A stretch of DNA of 64,000 nucleotides, taken from Gnetum montanum. Its lineage: Eukaryota; Streptophyta; Gnetopsida; Gnetales; Gnetaceae. The stretch lies in assembly GCA_015680685.1 (NCBI GenBank), contig MNCI01004069.1, forward strand, positions 20,368 to 84,367, given 5' to 3'. Every line of letters starts with the position of its first letter. Positions within the stretch are counted from its first letter, which is position 1. Below, piece after piece: positions 45,881 through 57,035 of the stretch. Under the pieces are notes generated by a model. The model did no database searches and had not been told where the DNA came from. It saw nothing but the letters and a program-made list of their open reading frames with translations. A program made the position numbers and the translations under genes.

Positions 45881-46385
45881 ATATCACATCATGATGGATG
45901 CATCAAATTATGCTTTGGAAGCTATGCTAATGTAGTTGGATGATAAGAAACGTCCATACTACATCCACTATGCTAGTCAAAGAATTATGGTCACACAATT
46001 AAACTACACCACTATAGAAAAATAATTAATGGTAGTGGTGTTTTCTCTAGAGAAGTTTAGGCATTATGTGCTTGGATACAAGGTTTTTGTGCACACAAAC
46101 CAAAATGCCATCTTCTTCTTAATGAATAAGCTAATGGTGAGCCCCTATGTCATATGGTGGTTGGTGATCTTGCAGGAATTTATTCTTACAATGATAGATC
46201 AAAAGAGCACTGAGAATGTGGTCACTGATCACTTTTCTCAATTGCAACGGGATGACAAAGAGGACAAAAATCCATTATCCGATAAATTTCCTAATGAACT
46301 CCTCTTTGCTGGGGCAATAGTTAAACAAATTCCCAATGAGCCAAAATGGTATGATAATATTCTCACTTATCTTCTCACTTAGGAG
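45881..46385 (+). pseudogene. RNase H of element E
   Basis: YHIMMDASNYALEAML (about 45879-45930) carries the RNase H 'DAS..A.GA.L' motif. Then follow YYIHYASQRIMV, LNYTTIEK, VVFSLEKFRHYVLGYKVFVH, TMIDQKSTENVVTDHFSQLQ (the 'D..G..N.VADHLSR' motif with N-terminal changes). Open frame 46029-46382. Only a single RNase H; no archaeal-type second domain follows, unlike OG. Confidence 0.85.
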
Positions 46386-46439
46386 ATGCCACAAGGGTTG
46401 GATCACCGAAGGAAACAATAGTTTCTTCACCAAGTAAAA

Positions 46440-47640
46440 CACTTCATGGAGATCAATGGATACCTCTACAAGGTGTATGTCAATGGCTTGGTTCATTGGT
46501 GTGCCCCTGATGCTAATCAATTGCATAGTCTCCAAGATGCTCATGAAGATCCTTGTGGAGAACACTATGTTGGGAGATGCATGGCCATTAAAATCATGAT
46601 GGTAGGATATTATTGGCCAGTACTTTTCAAGGATGCTCAGCATTTCATTTGCTCTTGTGAACAATGCCAACGAGATGGTGGAATGACTCTTCAAATGGAA
46701 GGACCACAACAATGGATTCAACCATTAGAACCATTCAAAATTTGAGGCATTGATTTCATGGATCCCATCATGCCCATGTTAAATGGAAAGCTATACATCA
46801 TAGTTGCTATTGACTATTGTATAAAATGGGCAAAATAAGTAACCATCATCAACTCTACATCTTCTACTATTGCTTGGTTTGTACAACAAAATGTTGTAAA
46901 CAAGTTTGGTGTGCCAAATGCATTAATTTCTAACAATGGAACTAATTTTAGAAGCACTACTTTTCAAAATCTTATTCAACACTTAAGGGTTAAACACAAA
47001 CTCACAACACCTTACCATCCCCAAGCTAATGGTCAAGCTGAGGTTACCAATAGGGAAATCACAAGGATACTAACAAGAACTGTTAGCCAGTATAGGAAGG
47101 ACTAAAGCACAAAACTAAATGATGCCCTTTGGGCCTACTACTCAACTTGGAAACTTCCTATAGGTTACTCTCCCTATGAGGTTATCTATGGAAAACTACC
47201 AATACTTCCTATTCAATCTGAACTCTATACACTTTTAACAACTTATGACCTTGACTTTGACTTAAGTCTACCTCAAAAGAAAAGACTAATGAATCTCAAC
47301 CTACTAGACAAAAACCAATTAGTAGCCTTATCATCTAATGAGTTGCACAAGGTTTATAACAAAAAATTTCATAACCTAAAAATTAGAAAAGTTAAATTCC
47401 AACCAAGAGACCAGGTTCTCCACTGGAACCCCACACATGTACCTCAATGAATTAAGTTCCAAATGTTGTGGGAGGGACCTTATATCATTTATGAAACTTT
47501 TTCTTTAGGGGCCATGATGATCTATAAATCTAAGATCCCAAATAAAAAATAGCTCATCAACATTCAACAAATTAAACCTTTCCATGAACATAAGCTAGCT
47601 AATACAACAACAACCTCATCAAATGGACAACCACACTCCA
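46440..47640 (+). pseudogene. Integrase of element E
   Basis: Zinc region LQDAHEDPCGEHYVGRCM with CSCEQCQRDGG (46530-46680). Core: GIDFMDPIMPM (first Asp kept), YIIVAIDYCIKWAK, VPNALISNNGTNFRSTTFQN (the second Asp of S-D-N-G is Asn), TTPYHPQANGQAEVTNREIT (Glu kept, about 47009-47068). C-terminal part: SPYEVIYGKLPILPIQSELY, LNLLDKNQLVALSSNELHKV, VKFQPRDQVLHWNP, MLWEGPYIIYETFSLGAMMI (the GPY motif). No chromodomain after GPY. Stops at about 46382, 46744 and 47104. Confidence 0.9.
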
Positions 47641-47665
47641 TATTTTGGATCTCCTCCTTTCAACT

Positions 47666-47680
47666 TAGTTGTGGGGGAGA
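47666..47680 (+). promoter_or_regulatory. Internal TGGGGG tract after integrase of element E
   Basis: TTAGTTGTGGGGGAG. It resembles the family PPT (TGGGGGTA) but lies 2 kb upstream of the 3' LTR. The same tract marks the 3' ends of the internal deletions in A (about 4360) and D (about 35920). It could be a central or accessory PPT; inference. Confidence 0.45.
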
Positions 47681-48254
47681 TGACCACCGATGCTAACTAT
47701 TCAAGTGGCTCCTTAGTTTTTCAACCTTTTTTTTTACACATTTTTCATCTTACAACTTTTTGTTTTTATGTTATTCATCTTTTCTAAATTTTTTTCTTAC
47801 ACCATTGTTAGTACATTTGATATTTCTTGAATAATTTACACTTTCTTCTATATTTTCTTTTATTTGGTGTGATTGTCTAAATTTTTGTCAATAAGTGCCA
47901 GGTACATTGGTAATGCGTTACTTGATGGTGGTATGTAATATTTTTGTTATTTTATTGTTGGTGTCTAGTTTCTAGCTTAGAATTTCATTACAGATAATTA
48001 GGACATGGTTTCCTTTTCATGTAATAGGCAGTGAGTTCACAACATCCACCCATCCACACACTCTATGGTTTTTCTTGTTTTGGAAACATGTAGTTCCTTT
48101 TTCATTAATCAAACTTTAATAAATTTGTGACTTTGGTATTTTCTAGAATTGAAAAGGATTCAAAGGTTTGAATACATAATGGCTTCAAGGGGATTCAATA
48201 TTTTTTGTAATTTTCTATTTGTCTAGGTGCATGTGTGTTTCCATGAATTTCTTA

Positions 48255-48540
48255 CCATTCTATGCCAATCAATAAAGGAGTGTTGAATAAGTTCTTGCAT
48301 AGTATGGTTCTCATAAAAAAAATGATGAGGATTCAAAGAAAACCCCTTGGACAAAATAAATGCATATGTCCTCACATGGTGTGGTTCTCATCAGAAAAGA
48401 AGAAAAAACAAGATGATGATTCAAAGAACACCGCTTGGACAAAATAAATCCATGTGTCTTTTCATGGTGTGGTTTTCATTTAAACAAAAATAAATAAATA
48501 AATAATTGGAATTCAAAGCACATCCCTTAGAAAAATTAGT
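48255..48540. repeat. Three local copies of a ~100-bp unit in E
   Basis: GGTGTGGTTCTCAT..AAAA..GATTCAAAGAACACC and CTTGGACAAAATAAATCCAT recur near 48300, 48380 and 48465. Internal tandem duplication in the untranslated region. Confidence 0.7.
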
Positions 48541-48919
48541 CTCCTTTAACTAAGGCCCTTCCTCATTTTCTATTTCTTCTCTAATAAGAAATGGTGGTTG
48601 TTTTGTGGGAGCACTCTTGTGTCTCAGGGGATAGATTTGTCTTAGAATGTTGATGTGAAGTCACTGAAAGTGGTTGGTTTTGGTCTAGACTAAGGATGGA
48701 TGTTATCAAGTCATTTAACCACAAAATCCATAAGGGACTTCATGTGACCATAATTAGGAACTCCATTCTACCTCCTCTCTCTTATCCATATATGCTTTCC
48801 ATGTTCCACCTCATTGCTAATTTTATGTTTTGGTTCGATGTCCTAGTTTGATGTGTCAAAATTCCTAGTTAGTTACTTCCAGGTTTTTGTACTTAACCTT
48901 TTGTAACCATTAATCATCC

Positions 48920-48999
48920 ATGGAGCCCATAGACAATTTGGTTTGAAGTTATGCAAGGGCATAAAAGGACTATTCCTACTTTGGGGAGGACCCACTTGC
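48920..48999 (+). promoter_or_regulatory. Conserved non-coding block of the family (copy in E)
   Basis: GAGCCCATAGACAATTTGG, ATGCAAGGGCATAAAAGGA, then CTTTGGGGAGGACCCACTTG (48979-48998), about 710 bp from the 3' LTR. Confidence 0.6.
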
Positions 49000-49694
49000 A
49001 TATCTTTTAGTTGGGTTAGTTAAGTTCTTTACCCTTAGACATTTTTACAATAAAATTCTTTCTATTTACCCCATTAATAGCATCCAATGTACATATCTTC
49101 ACAATAATTTTCAATGAATTATTCTTTTCATTGTTGTAAATTCTTATACCCTCTTCAAATGTTTCCTTGTATTGAAATCTTTCAAATTTAATGGACCACT
49201 TATTTATTTTACCCTATTTGTTAGCCTTCCCACTAATACTATCAAAGAATCCAATTTACCACAATCAAAACTTAGCCAAGTGTAACCACCAATGAGACAA
49301 GGCATTTAATAGTTATGTGTTACACATTTCATACTAATTCATGCTTTTGTTATGATTGCAATGGGAAGCATGGGCTAGAAGTGGAACTATCTCTACCAAA
49401 GATGATGCAACAACACCACACAATGAGGATTGTTCATGATCAAAGGATCTCTTCTCTCTCTCTCATTCTTCTACTACCAAGAGGTGTTGGATGTTAATAT
49501 TCTCCAAGGTCTTCACTCATCTTCTCATGAACATCCAATGTTGTAAAAATTGTAATTCTGTACACTTGGGCACTTAGAGTCTGTATGTTTGTTTCATCTA
49601 AGTTAGTTTTTCATATTAGTCAATAATCCCATACCTACCCAATATGTTATATTGTAAAGAACTTGTTCATCCTCTTTGACAAGTTTTCATTTAG

Positions 49695-49705
49695 TTGTGG
49701 TAGTA
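49695..49705 (+). promoter_or_regulatory. Polypurine tract of element E (decayed)
   Basis: TTGTGGTAGTA abutting the 3' LTR; corresponds to CGTGGGGGTA in A. Confidence 0.7.
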
Positions 49706-50585
49706 TGATGAATAACTATTTGTGTCGGCTACGATGTTGAGTACATGATGTCAAGGCATAGATTTGACATTAGATATTCGATGTTGGGGCTTGTATCTAA
49801 CATCAAATATCTAAAATCAGGGTATATTCCTGAAGTCTATAAATAATGCACTTAGGCTTCTAGTTTGAGTTAGCTTTTGAGAAGTTTTTGATCATTCTTA
49901 GTCAAAGTAGTGAAGCTCTTGTAGTTTATTTTCCTTAGAGCTAGAATATTTTCTAAGTGCCCATAGAAGAAGTCTTAAGTGTGTACCATGTTTTATTCAA
50001 GCACTATTGTACCTAAGTGTAACAGTGTGACAAAAATAAAATAAACTCTTTTAACAATCCTTGCAGCATTGAGAATAGCTTAATATTTTGTTTAATGCAT
50101 TCTACTTTCTTATTCTTTACTTTAGTACATTTGATTAAGCAATTTATTTTCAGTAATTAATGAACACAAGCACAACCACTTTCAACATTCATATAGTACT
50201 TAGTAACCTAGAAATGCTTAACATTTGGTAGCCTAATAGTGCTATATGTTTTTAAGATGTGTCCAGGAAAGTGGGGCAGTTACTTGTGTTAGGATAGCTA
50301 GGCAATAGACATTAGTTTCAATCTACTCTACCCTTTATTCTTGTTGTAGGTGATTACATCCATAAAATATAAAATTATAGAAATTCATATACCTCAATTA
50401 CACTTAAATCATACCCTTGAGCCTCACAAGTATAGTTGGAAAGACAATGAATATTCTCAATGTCATTTCACTTCCTAGAGGAACTAGTGTATGAGATGAC
50501 TATAGGTCCATGAAATTCAACTGGATCATGCATAATGCCATAGTGATTCATATGGTTGGATGTAGGGGTACCTCGCTGCTCATCA
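49706..50585 (+). repeat. 3' LTR of element E
   Basis: TGATGAATAACTA...GCTGCTCATCA, 880 bp. TATA box GTCTATAAATAATG near 49836. U3 (49725-49830) contains CGATGTT/GATGTCA-type palindromic pieces in place of the CGATATCG of D and S. Confidence 0.92.
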
Positions 50586-51640
50586 ATTCCCAAGACATAG
50601 ATTCTTTCAAAGTGAACAAATATGACATATCATTGATGGGCTAAGGAACAAGAGAAGAGACACCCTTGGGGTATATGCCCAAGACAAATTATCCAAAATG
50701 ACAACTCATCAACTCTAAAGTCTCATAGAATAGATGATGAAAGAGGAAGAAGAGCTAAGGAAAAAAAGAAAATCAACCAAAGAATATAACAAAGATCTAG
50801 TAATAAGAAAAAGGGATGTAAGAATATGTGAATCACAAAAAGATGAAATATTAGAAGATATGATTCAATAAAAGACTCTACCAAGCCAAAAATTAATTAA
50901 TGATATTGCAAAAAAGGTAGAGAAAAAGTGGGATTTACTAGATGGGAAGTTCACTATGGCACTGAAGATAGTAGAGGAAAGGACTAAACAAACCTTAAAG
51001 AGTAGTAACGATAAGAAGAAGAAAAGAAACAATGAACAAGAAAACTACAAAAACAAAGGAAAAATTACTATAGTGTAGAAAGTAATGAACACCAATATGA
51101 ACATCCTAAGGCATGCTGCCTTGTTATGGCCCACTTACAAGAGTCCAGGACATACGAACTTAATCCAAATTTTGTCAAGAAACAAATGCGCATATGATTA
51201 CCTTATCCATAAGGTAATTTTAGGTAGCCCTACTAGCAATCATATTATCCAAGTGAGACTGACCCTCAACTACAAGAGCAATCCTAATAGTAGTGGAAAC
51301 AACCAAAAGCATGAAGAATACCACCACCAAGGTAGAAATATCCACAGAAGTAATCTAATCCCTATAGATACTACATCCAATTTTAAATCTCCTCTAGGAA
51401 CACTTCTATTCATACTTCCTCTCCTTACTATCCACTAGAGTATCATAAATCCACTACTGCATCCATGGATTTGAATTCTTACACACCCCATCTAGCAATT
51501 AGTTCCTCATTTCAAGTTCCTAATATGTTACCTTTGGTACTACTACTAGTCATTCAAGGAGAACTATTAACATAGTCACAACAACAAAAATGATACCAAG
51601 GTAGTTACTACACATGAGGACATCATGACAAGTAAACCAA
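50586..51640 (+). pseudogene. Gag of element C, 3' part
   Basis: Resumes after the E insertion with SEQI.HIIDGLRNKRRD and TLGVYAQDKLSKMTTHQL, then a long Glu/Lys-rich helical part (50700-51050: EEEELRKKRKSTKEYNKDL). The knuckle is broken (EHQYEHPKAC), followed by the MAHLQES motif shared with D/F (about 51130) and a Pro/Ser/Tyr-rich tail. Confidence 0.8.
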
Positions 51641-51799
51641 GATCCAAGAAATTTCCTTTCTTTAGGACAAGCCCAGACAATGTTCAAAGGATGGGGTCTT
51701 CATCTAAATCTATTCCATCCATACAAAATTCTTAAGGAAAGACTACGCTTCCCACATTTAAAGAGAAGAATTTAGCAACTATCATGCTCACATAAATAG

Positions 51800-52260
51800 T
51801 AATGAACTGGATTAAAGTAGGAGCACTTTATAAGAAGATAATTAATCTAAGAAATCCCTTGGTCTATCTCCAAATAGAAAGATACAAACCATGCAAAGCT
51901 TTATTAGATTTTGGGCTAGGAGCAAACCTTATCTCATAAGACATCTATAAGGCCTAAAATCTCCCTTAGCTATAGAAGAGTAACATCCAATTGGAGCTAT
52001 TAGATTAGTCAATTGTTGTTCCACTTGAATGAGAAAAAGATATGATTATCTTATTTTCTAGTCATACTTGTGAGAAAGAATAAAGGGGACTTGATTTTAA
52101 TCATGGGAAGAGCATGACTATAGATGCTAGGTTAAGAATTTGAGATCTATCCTTTAAAATTTCCAAATAATATGAAGCTAGATTTATTAAAATATGTAGA
52201 GTCCCATGTATCGCATATAATGATAATGGATGAAATTATTTGTAGAAAACATAGGAAATA
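51800..52260 (+). pseudogene. Aspartic protease of element C
   Basis: NPLVYLQIERYKPCKALLDF then GLGANLIS (about 51857-51940): the active site D-S-G is D-F-G here. Then IQLELLD.SIVVPL and a decayed 'IMG.SM' region near 52100, ending ICRVPCIAYNDNG. Several stops. Confidence 0.75.
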
Positions 52261-52670
52261 AAAAATGATGTCATCACAACATGCAACAGATGTGTTGAAG
52301 ACATGTGTACAAAAATGTTTGTATGTAGTAGCCACTAGATAAGAAGATATCCAATGTCTTATCACTAGAGGAGAATCAAAATATAACATATGCATGGAAC
52401 TAGTGGACAAGATCACAAGTGCCTATGTTGAAGAAAAAGTTAAGTTAGAATAATTATGAACACAACCGTCTTACACTAAATCACAATAGGAGGAAGACAT
52501 TGAATGAGGATAGTAAGAAGTACGAAAAAAGTATGAACTAGAACCTCTAGAACTAAAAGCTCTACAAAAGGTACTTGATTATGCTTTTCTAAACAACAAA
52601 AAAATAGTAAACATAATGTCAATCTTGATAAAGAATAAAATATAAAAGTATTGGAAGTGATGAACAAATG
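52261..52670. pseudogene. Protease-RT linker of element C
   Basis: Decayed coding sequence (CNRCVEDMCTKMFVC, matching CNQCAQETKIQRCLY of D). Otherwise stops and frameshifts. Confidence 0.55.
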
Positions 52671-53255
52671 GCCAATTCCATTTGCATGATCCTATGTTAA
52701 GATCACTAGCATTGATCTACGCATCTATCAACATTGAATCTACACAAACCTAGCCATTAAAACTCACCATCAAACTTAAAGAATATTGAACCCCAAATTT
52801 AAAGAAGATGTTAAACAAGAGTTGGAAAAACTATTAAAGGTAGGGTTCATATATCTAATTTTAGATAGTAAATGGGCTAGCCCATTAGTTATTGTTCTGA
52901 AGAAAGGTGGAAAGTGGAGGATTTGCATTAATTTCTATTATTGAACATGATGACATTCAAAGACCATTTTCCTTTGCAATTTGTTAACCAAATATTGAAC
53001 ATCATTGTAGGATATTAGTAATATAGCTTCTTGTATTGATATAGTGGATATAATCAGATTCACATCACATCGAAAGATTAGGAGAAAAAAACATTTACTA
53101 GTTCATGAAGAAATTTTGTCTACAAGAAAGTGCCATTCATCTTGTGTAATGCTCCCATTACTTTCGAGCAACTTGTACTTAGCATCTTCTAGAAATAGAT
53201 TGATAATGAAATTGAAGTATTTAAGGACAATTTTTATAACCTACTATAGAGGCTA
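52671..53255 (+). pseudogene. Reverse transcriptase of element C, truncated
   Basis: LNPKFKEDVKQELEKLLKVG, FIYLILDSKWASPLVIVLKK, GGKWRICINFYY (52789-52940), aligning with E. The palm is frameshifted: traces of the GYNQI region near 53045 and LCNAPITF-like sequence near 53140. Similarity ends near 53250 before the thumb; RNase H, integrase and 3' LTR of C are not found. Confidence 0.8.
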
Positions 53256-56034
53256 AAAAATTTTGTGCTAGAGGGCCAAAAATCTCAATGCATGATAGTT
53301 TAACCCCAAATTCAAACTACCCTTGGAAGAGAATTCGAAGCACCTCAAATGGTCAAGTAGATTGCTCAAGGGCTTAGTGGATCTATTACTAAGTGTTAAA
53401 AACATGTATGAAATGGTAATTCCTAGCATAAATAATTTAAATGATAGAGAAATAAACAAAGCATAATAATTACACCAAGAGCTATAACTTTGTATTAAAT
53501 GTAAAAGAAAGCAAAATTTAGAAACTACATATTACAGGCTTTGAAAAGCCATGAGCATATTTGATGTAGAGCATAATTAGATCTACACTTGATGGATCAA
53601 ATTATCTGTCAAAGTCTGGTGATCTATCATTGGTTCTCTTTGTGAAGGTTGTTCACACTGCATACGTTGGTTATGATGGTTATGGACTTTTGAAATTTTC
53701 ATTACTCTAAATATCTCTAGTTCGAGTTTGCAAAAATTCTAAAAAGTCCGAAAGATGTGCAAGACGTTTGCTTAAAAAGGATAGAGTGTTGCTAATTTTA
53801 TGCTGCTGATTACTGTACATTTCAAATGATTTTGAAGAGAATAATCTGCAGTGTGTGAATGCCAGCATAATTTGGGTTTTGTCCCAAAATTCTAGTCTAA
53901 TTGAAATTTCTTATCAGCATACATGCTAGTCTATATGCCAACATATATGCCCTGTTAGGCATTGTTATGCCAACGTAATTGGTATTTACACCACCAAAAT
54001 TCATAGCATAGGGACCTCCAATGTATAGAGCTTTTAAAGCCAATGTTGGTAACATTTTTGGGCTATTTTTCTAGCATATAAGGTACCAACATTTTGGCTT
54101 TTACTATCAAATTTTGGTAGCATATTTACATTTTGACCTCTATAAATGAAATTGAATGAGACTTTCAACTTGTAAGCTATAAATTACATCTTTGTACACT
54201 AGAAACTATTCAAACTAAGCTAGAGAGAAAGCCATGATGTGGGAATTTTTCATGTTAAAATGGACACTTATTTTTGCCTTTGAAATTTTCATTAAATTAC
54301 AATGTAAACACTCTCGCGATTAGGTTACATATGCAAATGTAAATTTTCTTTAGGATGTTTCATTGGACTCTTTTTATTAATGGTTGGAGGATTAACCTAA
54401 GAGGAATTAACAAAGAATATGAAACACCATTGCAAGTTCATCACAAACACTCCCTCTCCATACTTGATTGTCGTTGTCAAACCATACCAATGAGTGCTCA
54501 TGATGGTGAAATGAAGTCATTGGGGAATGTTATAAGTTTGTGGTAAGATAGAGGTCCTATTAATTATTAGGGGGCTAACATGGAATTTCAAATGTTGACA
54601 TCCTTGGCATGACATGATGTTAACATGTCTTGTCGTAAAAGTCTTCATGCTTAGCTGCTTGAACTGCTAGCTACCCAATGATGTTTTAGGGGAACCAACA
54701 CTCCATTCTTAGGCTTCTTAGGTCATTTGGCTCTTGCTTTTTTTATTTTCATTTAGATCCACTTTTTTGACATTAGGCTACATTGACCTCTTTACTTCTT
54801 AGCAATTTGCTTCCTCATTTTTTTTTTGTGGATTGAAACCTTCATTAAGCTTCATCACCAAGGCCAAAATTTCTTTTTTCACTTGAATGAGCTATGTCAC
54901 ATGTAGGGAACTTAATTTCTATTTTCTTTCCAAATGAGATGTGTTACACTTAGTGAATTGGATTTGTACCTTCTTCCTAATTGAGATGTGTTAATTCAAC
55001 AAACTAGACTGATGAATCATATTGAAGGAGATGTCACAAGGTCATGGTGCATGAATGTGGAAAATATTATTTCCATTATTAACAAGGTAAGGGAGGCCAT
55101 AATTTGGCTATGGGAATATGGCTTAGGAGGGGTAATGGAGGTGATGTGAGATAAACATTGTTGGTGCACTCAAACAATCTAACTAAATCTCATGTATCAA
55201 GTTTGCATGGTAACTTAATATTGTGATGAGTCATACCTTTACAATGACTTCAAGCTCATCCTTCAAATGCCACTCCAAGAGGACAAGAAAAAAGTCAAAG
55301 AGTACATGTAATTACAATATATTTGCATAAGGTCACAATGGGAAAATAGGTAGTCATAGGCTAATATTAGTTACAACAGGAAGAAAATGAGAAATTTGTG
55401 TTTTTGTTTCATAGATTTGTATAAATTTTGTAGCTCTTTGTAACATCATAAGAAGTTATAATAGGTTACACCAACTTGCTTGTTATAGACTATAGTAGTT
55501 GTCAATGCTGACCATTTGCTTGAACCTATGAACAAAAGATCAACCACAGTAACGGAAAATATGTGAATGTTAGATATAATCAAGGCCTATGTAAAAACTT
55601 TAATGTTTCCTTACAAGGGTTTGATTATGTCTTGAGAAAGCTTAACCTTTGGCAAGGGACTTAGTTTCATGCATTTTCTCCTCAGCATCTTCGTTTAGAT
55701 GGAAATTTCAAACAAAACCATTTGTGATGGCTCTGGCTTCAAGGTCAATGGTAATTAAGCTACTTCATGATATTAAGACTTCATGGTAGAATGGTTTTGA
55801 GGCTTAATGCATAGACATTCAAGGTTCTCTTGGCCTAACAACATCATGATAAGGATCTATTTGGGCTTTAAGGCTAGTGAAATTTGCTTCCTCATCCTCC
55901 TAGCACATTCTTGTATGTCAACATAAGCAGATCAAGTAGCATCTACATGATAAAATTATTAAACAATGTTGAAATTTTACAAAGCATTGTAATAATAAAG
56001 TAAAATAATGTCACACATAGTCAAAACAAAATAG
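53256..56034. other. Unrecognised AT-rich segment
   Basis: About 2.8 kb without a frame I can assign. A 63-codon frame (54355-54546) contains CRCQTIPMSAHDGEMKSLG but matches nothing I know. No LTR borders seen. It replaces the missing 3' half of element C. Confidence 0.4.
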
Positions 56035-56190
56035 AACGAGATGAAACAAAGCAAGGTGGGGTCCCTATAAGGCAAAGCAAGGTAAAACTTAGTAAAACAA
56101 AGTAATAACAAAGTGAAAACAAGGTAAAAAAAAGTAAAAATAAAGTTAAAACAAGATAAAATGTTGCAAATAAGGTGGAACAAGGTCAAA
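56035..56190. repeat. Low-complexity (AAGTAAAAC)-like minisatellite
   Basis: Roughly 8-10-bp repeats AACAAAGTAAAAC/AACAAGGTAAAA, imperfect, A-rich; it generates a spurious open frame on the minus strand. Confidence 0.75.
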
Positions 56191-56579
56191 ATAGTTTTAA
56201 ATTTAATATATATTGGATATAAAACTCCTTTTAATTTTTTAGTCCTTTTGTATTTAAGATTGAAAAACAATTAATAAAATGGACTACAAATTATCAAAAT
56301 TATGCAAAAATAGGCTATAAATAACAAACAAATAGGGTATAAATTGTTAAATTAATGAGTTTTCATGGTTAAATTAGTTTGGAAAAGTAAAAAAAAAATT
56401 ACTATTTCCTAGTGTGTAGAGGTCATGGTCGATTTTAGGTCCAAGTTTGATGTATCTAATCAATTTCCTCATCACTTTTCTCACACATAGCATATGGAAA
56501 AAAAATAATTCTCTTTATCTTATTGTTATTTCCATATTGTTTAAGGGTTTGGAGCAGAAAATTAGTAGTTTTTAAACTC

Positions 56580-57035
56580 ACATATGGAATATGATGGAAT
56601 TGAAAATAGTAATTTTTAATTTTATGTATGTTCATATGCTACTCTATACACTACATAGTGTATGAAATTTAATTATTATTATATGAACTTAAGAATAGAA
56701 ATTTTTATTCATACACTACTCCATACATTGCATAGTGTATGGAATTTAATTTTTTATGTATAGAGTCAAAAATGGAAATTTCCATGTGTCACATGCTAGC
56801 CTAGATGCTGGCCAGTATAAGAACTCAAATTTTTAGCATATGACATCAAGATAGGAATTTCTTAATTACTTTTTAATTTTTTCTATGTCCATATGCTATA
56901 TAGTGTATAAAACTTGGTTTCTTAGCATATAGAGTCAAAAATGGAAATCTCCATGTGTCACACACTGGCCAATGTATGGACTTTGATTTTTTAGTGTATG
57001 ACATCAACATAGAAATTTCCATGGCATTGGTAGTT
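56580..57035. repeat. Degenerate tandem repeat with ACTACATAGTGTAT palindrome
   Basis: Units contain CATATGCTACTCTATACACT then ACATAGTGTATGAAATTTAA, followed by 'ATAGAGTCAAAAATGGAAAT', 'CCATGTGTCACAC..TGGCCA' and 'TTTTTAGCATATGACATCAA'. The palindrome (or half) is seen near 56640, 56715 and 56895; the AGTCAAAAATGG part near 56765 and 56932; the TATGACATCAA part near 56840 and 56998. Confidence 0.65.

Larger units (their letters stand above)
47681..49694. other. Non-coding 3' interior of element E
   Basis: No env-like frame found. A CATCCACCCATCCA segment (about 48043) and the conserved block (48920-48999) are shared with A, and the block also with D. A local ~110-bp repeat lies at about 48255-48540: three copies of 'CCCTTGGACAAAATAAATGCATGTG..CATGGTGTGGTTCTCAT..AAA'. 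Confidence 0.65.
32885..50585 (+). mobile_element. Element E: autonomous-type Ty3/gypsy element with two nested insertions
   Basis: 5' LTR 32885-33177 plus 40193-40750, tRNA-Asp primer site, gag, protease, RT, RNase H, integrase, PPT and 3' LTR 49706-50585. Flanks ATACC (32880-32884) and ATTCC (50586-50590) form a 5-bp target duplication with one difference, and element C gag resumes on the right side. Element D sits in the 5' LTR and solo LTR S in gag; removing both leaves about 9.8 kb. PBS type, 'DG.SGYNQI' RT and lack of a chromodomain suggest the Ogre/Tat/Athila side of Ty3/gypsy, closest to Athila-like; lineage is inferred. Confidence 0.88.

Noticed and set aside
47400-47640. Chromodomain at the integrase C-terminus of E
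   Set aside because: The GPY-like segment is followed by stops and low-complexity sequence; no chromodomain aromatic residues are visible.
47681-49694. Possible env-like gene after integrase of E, as in Athila elements
   Set aside because: No frame longer than about 60 codons, no signal peptide or membrane pattern; only short shadow frames and local repeats.
55977-56270. 97-codon Leu/Phe/Tyr-rich minus-strand frame resembling a membrane protein
   Set aside because: It arises from the A-rich AAGTAAAAC minisatellite read on the opposite strand.
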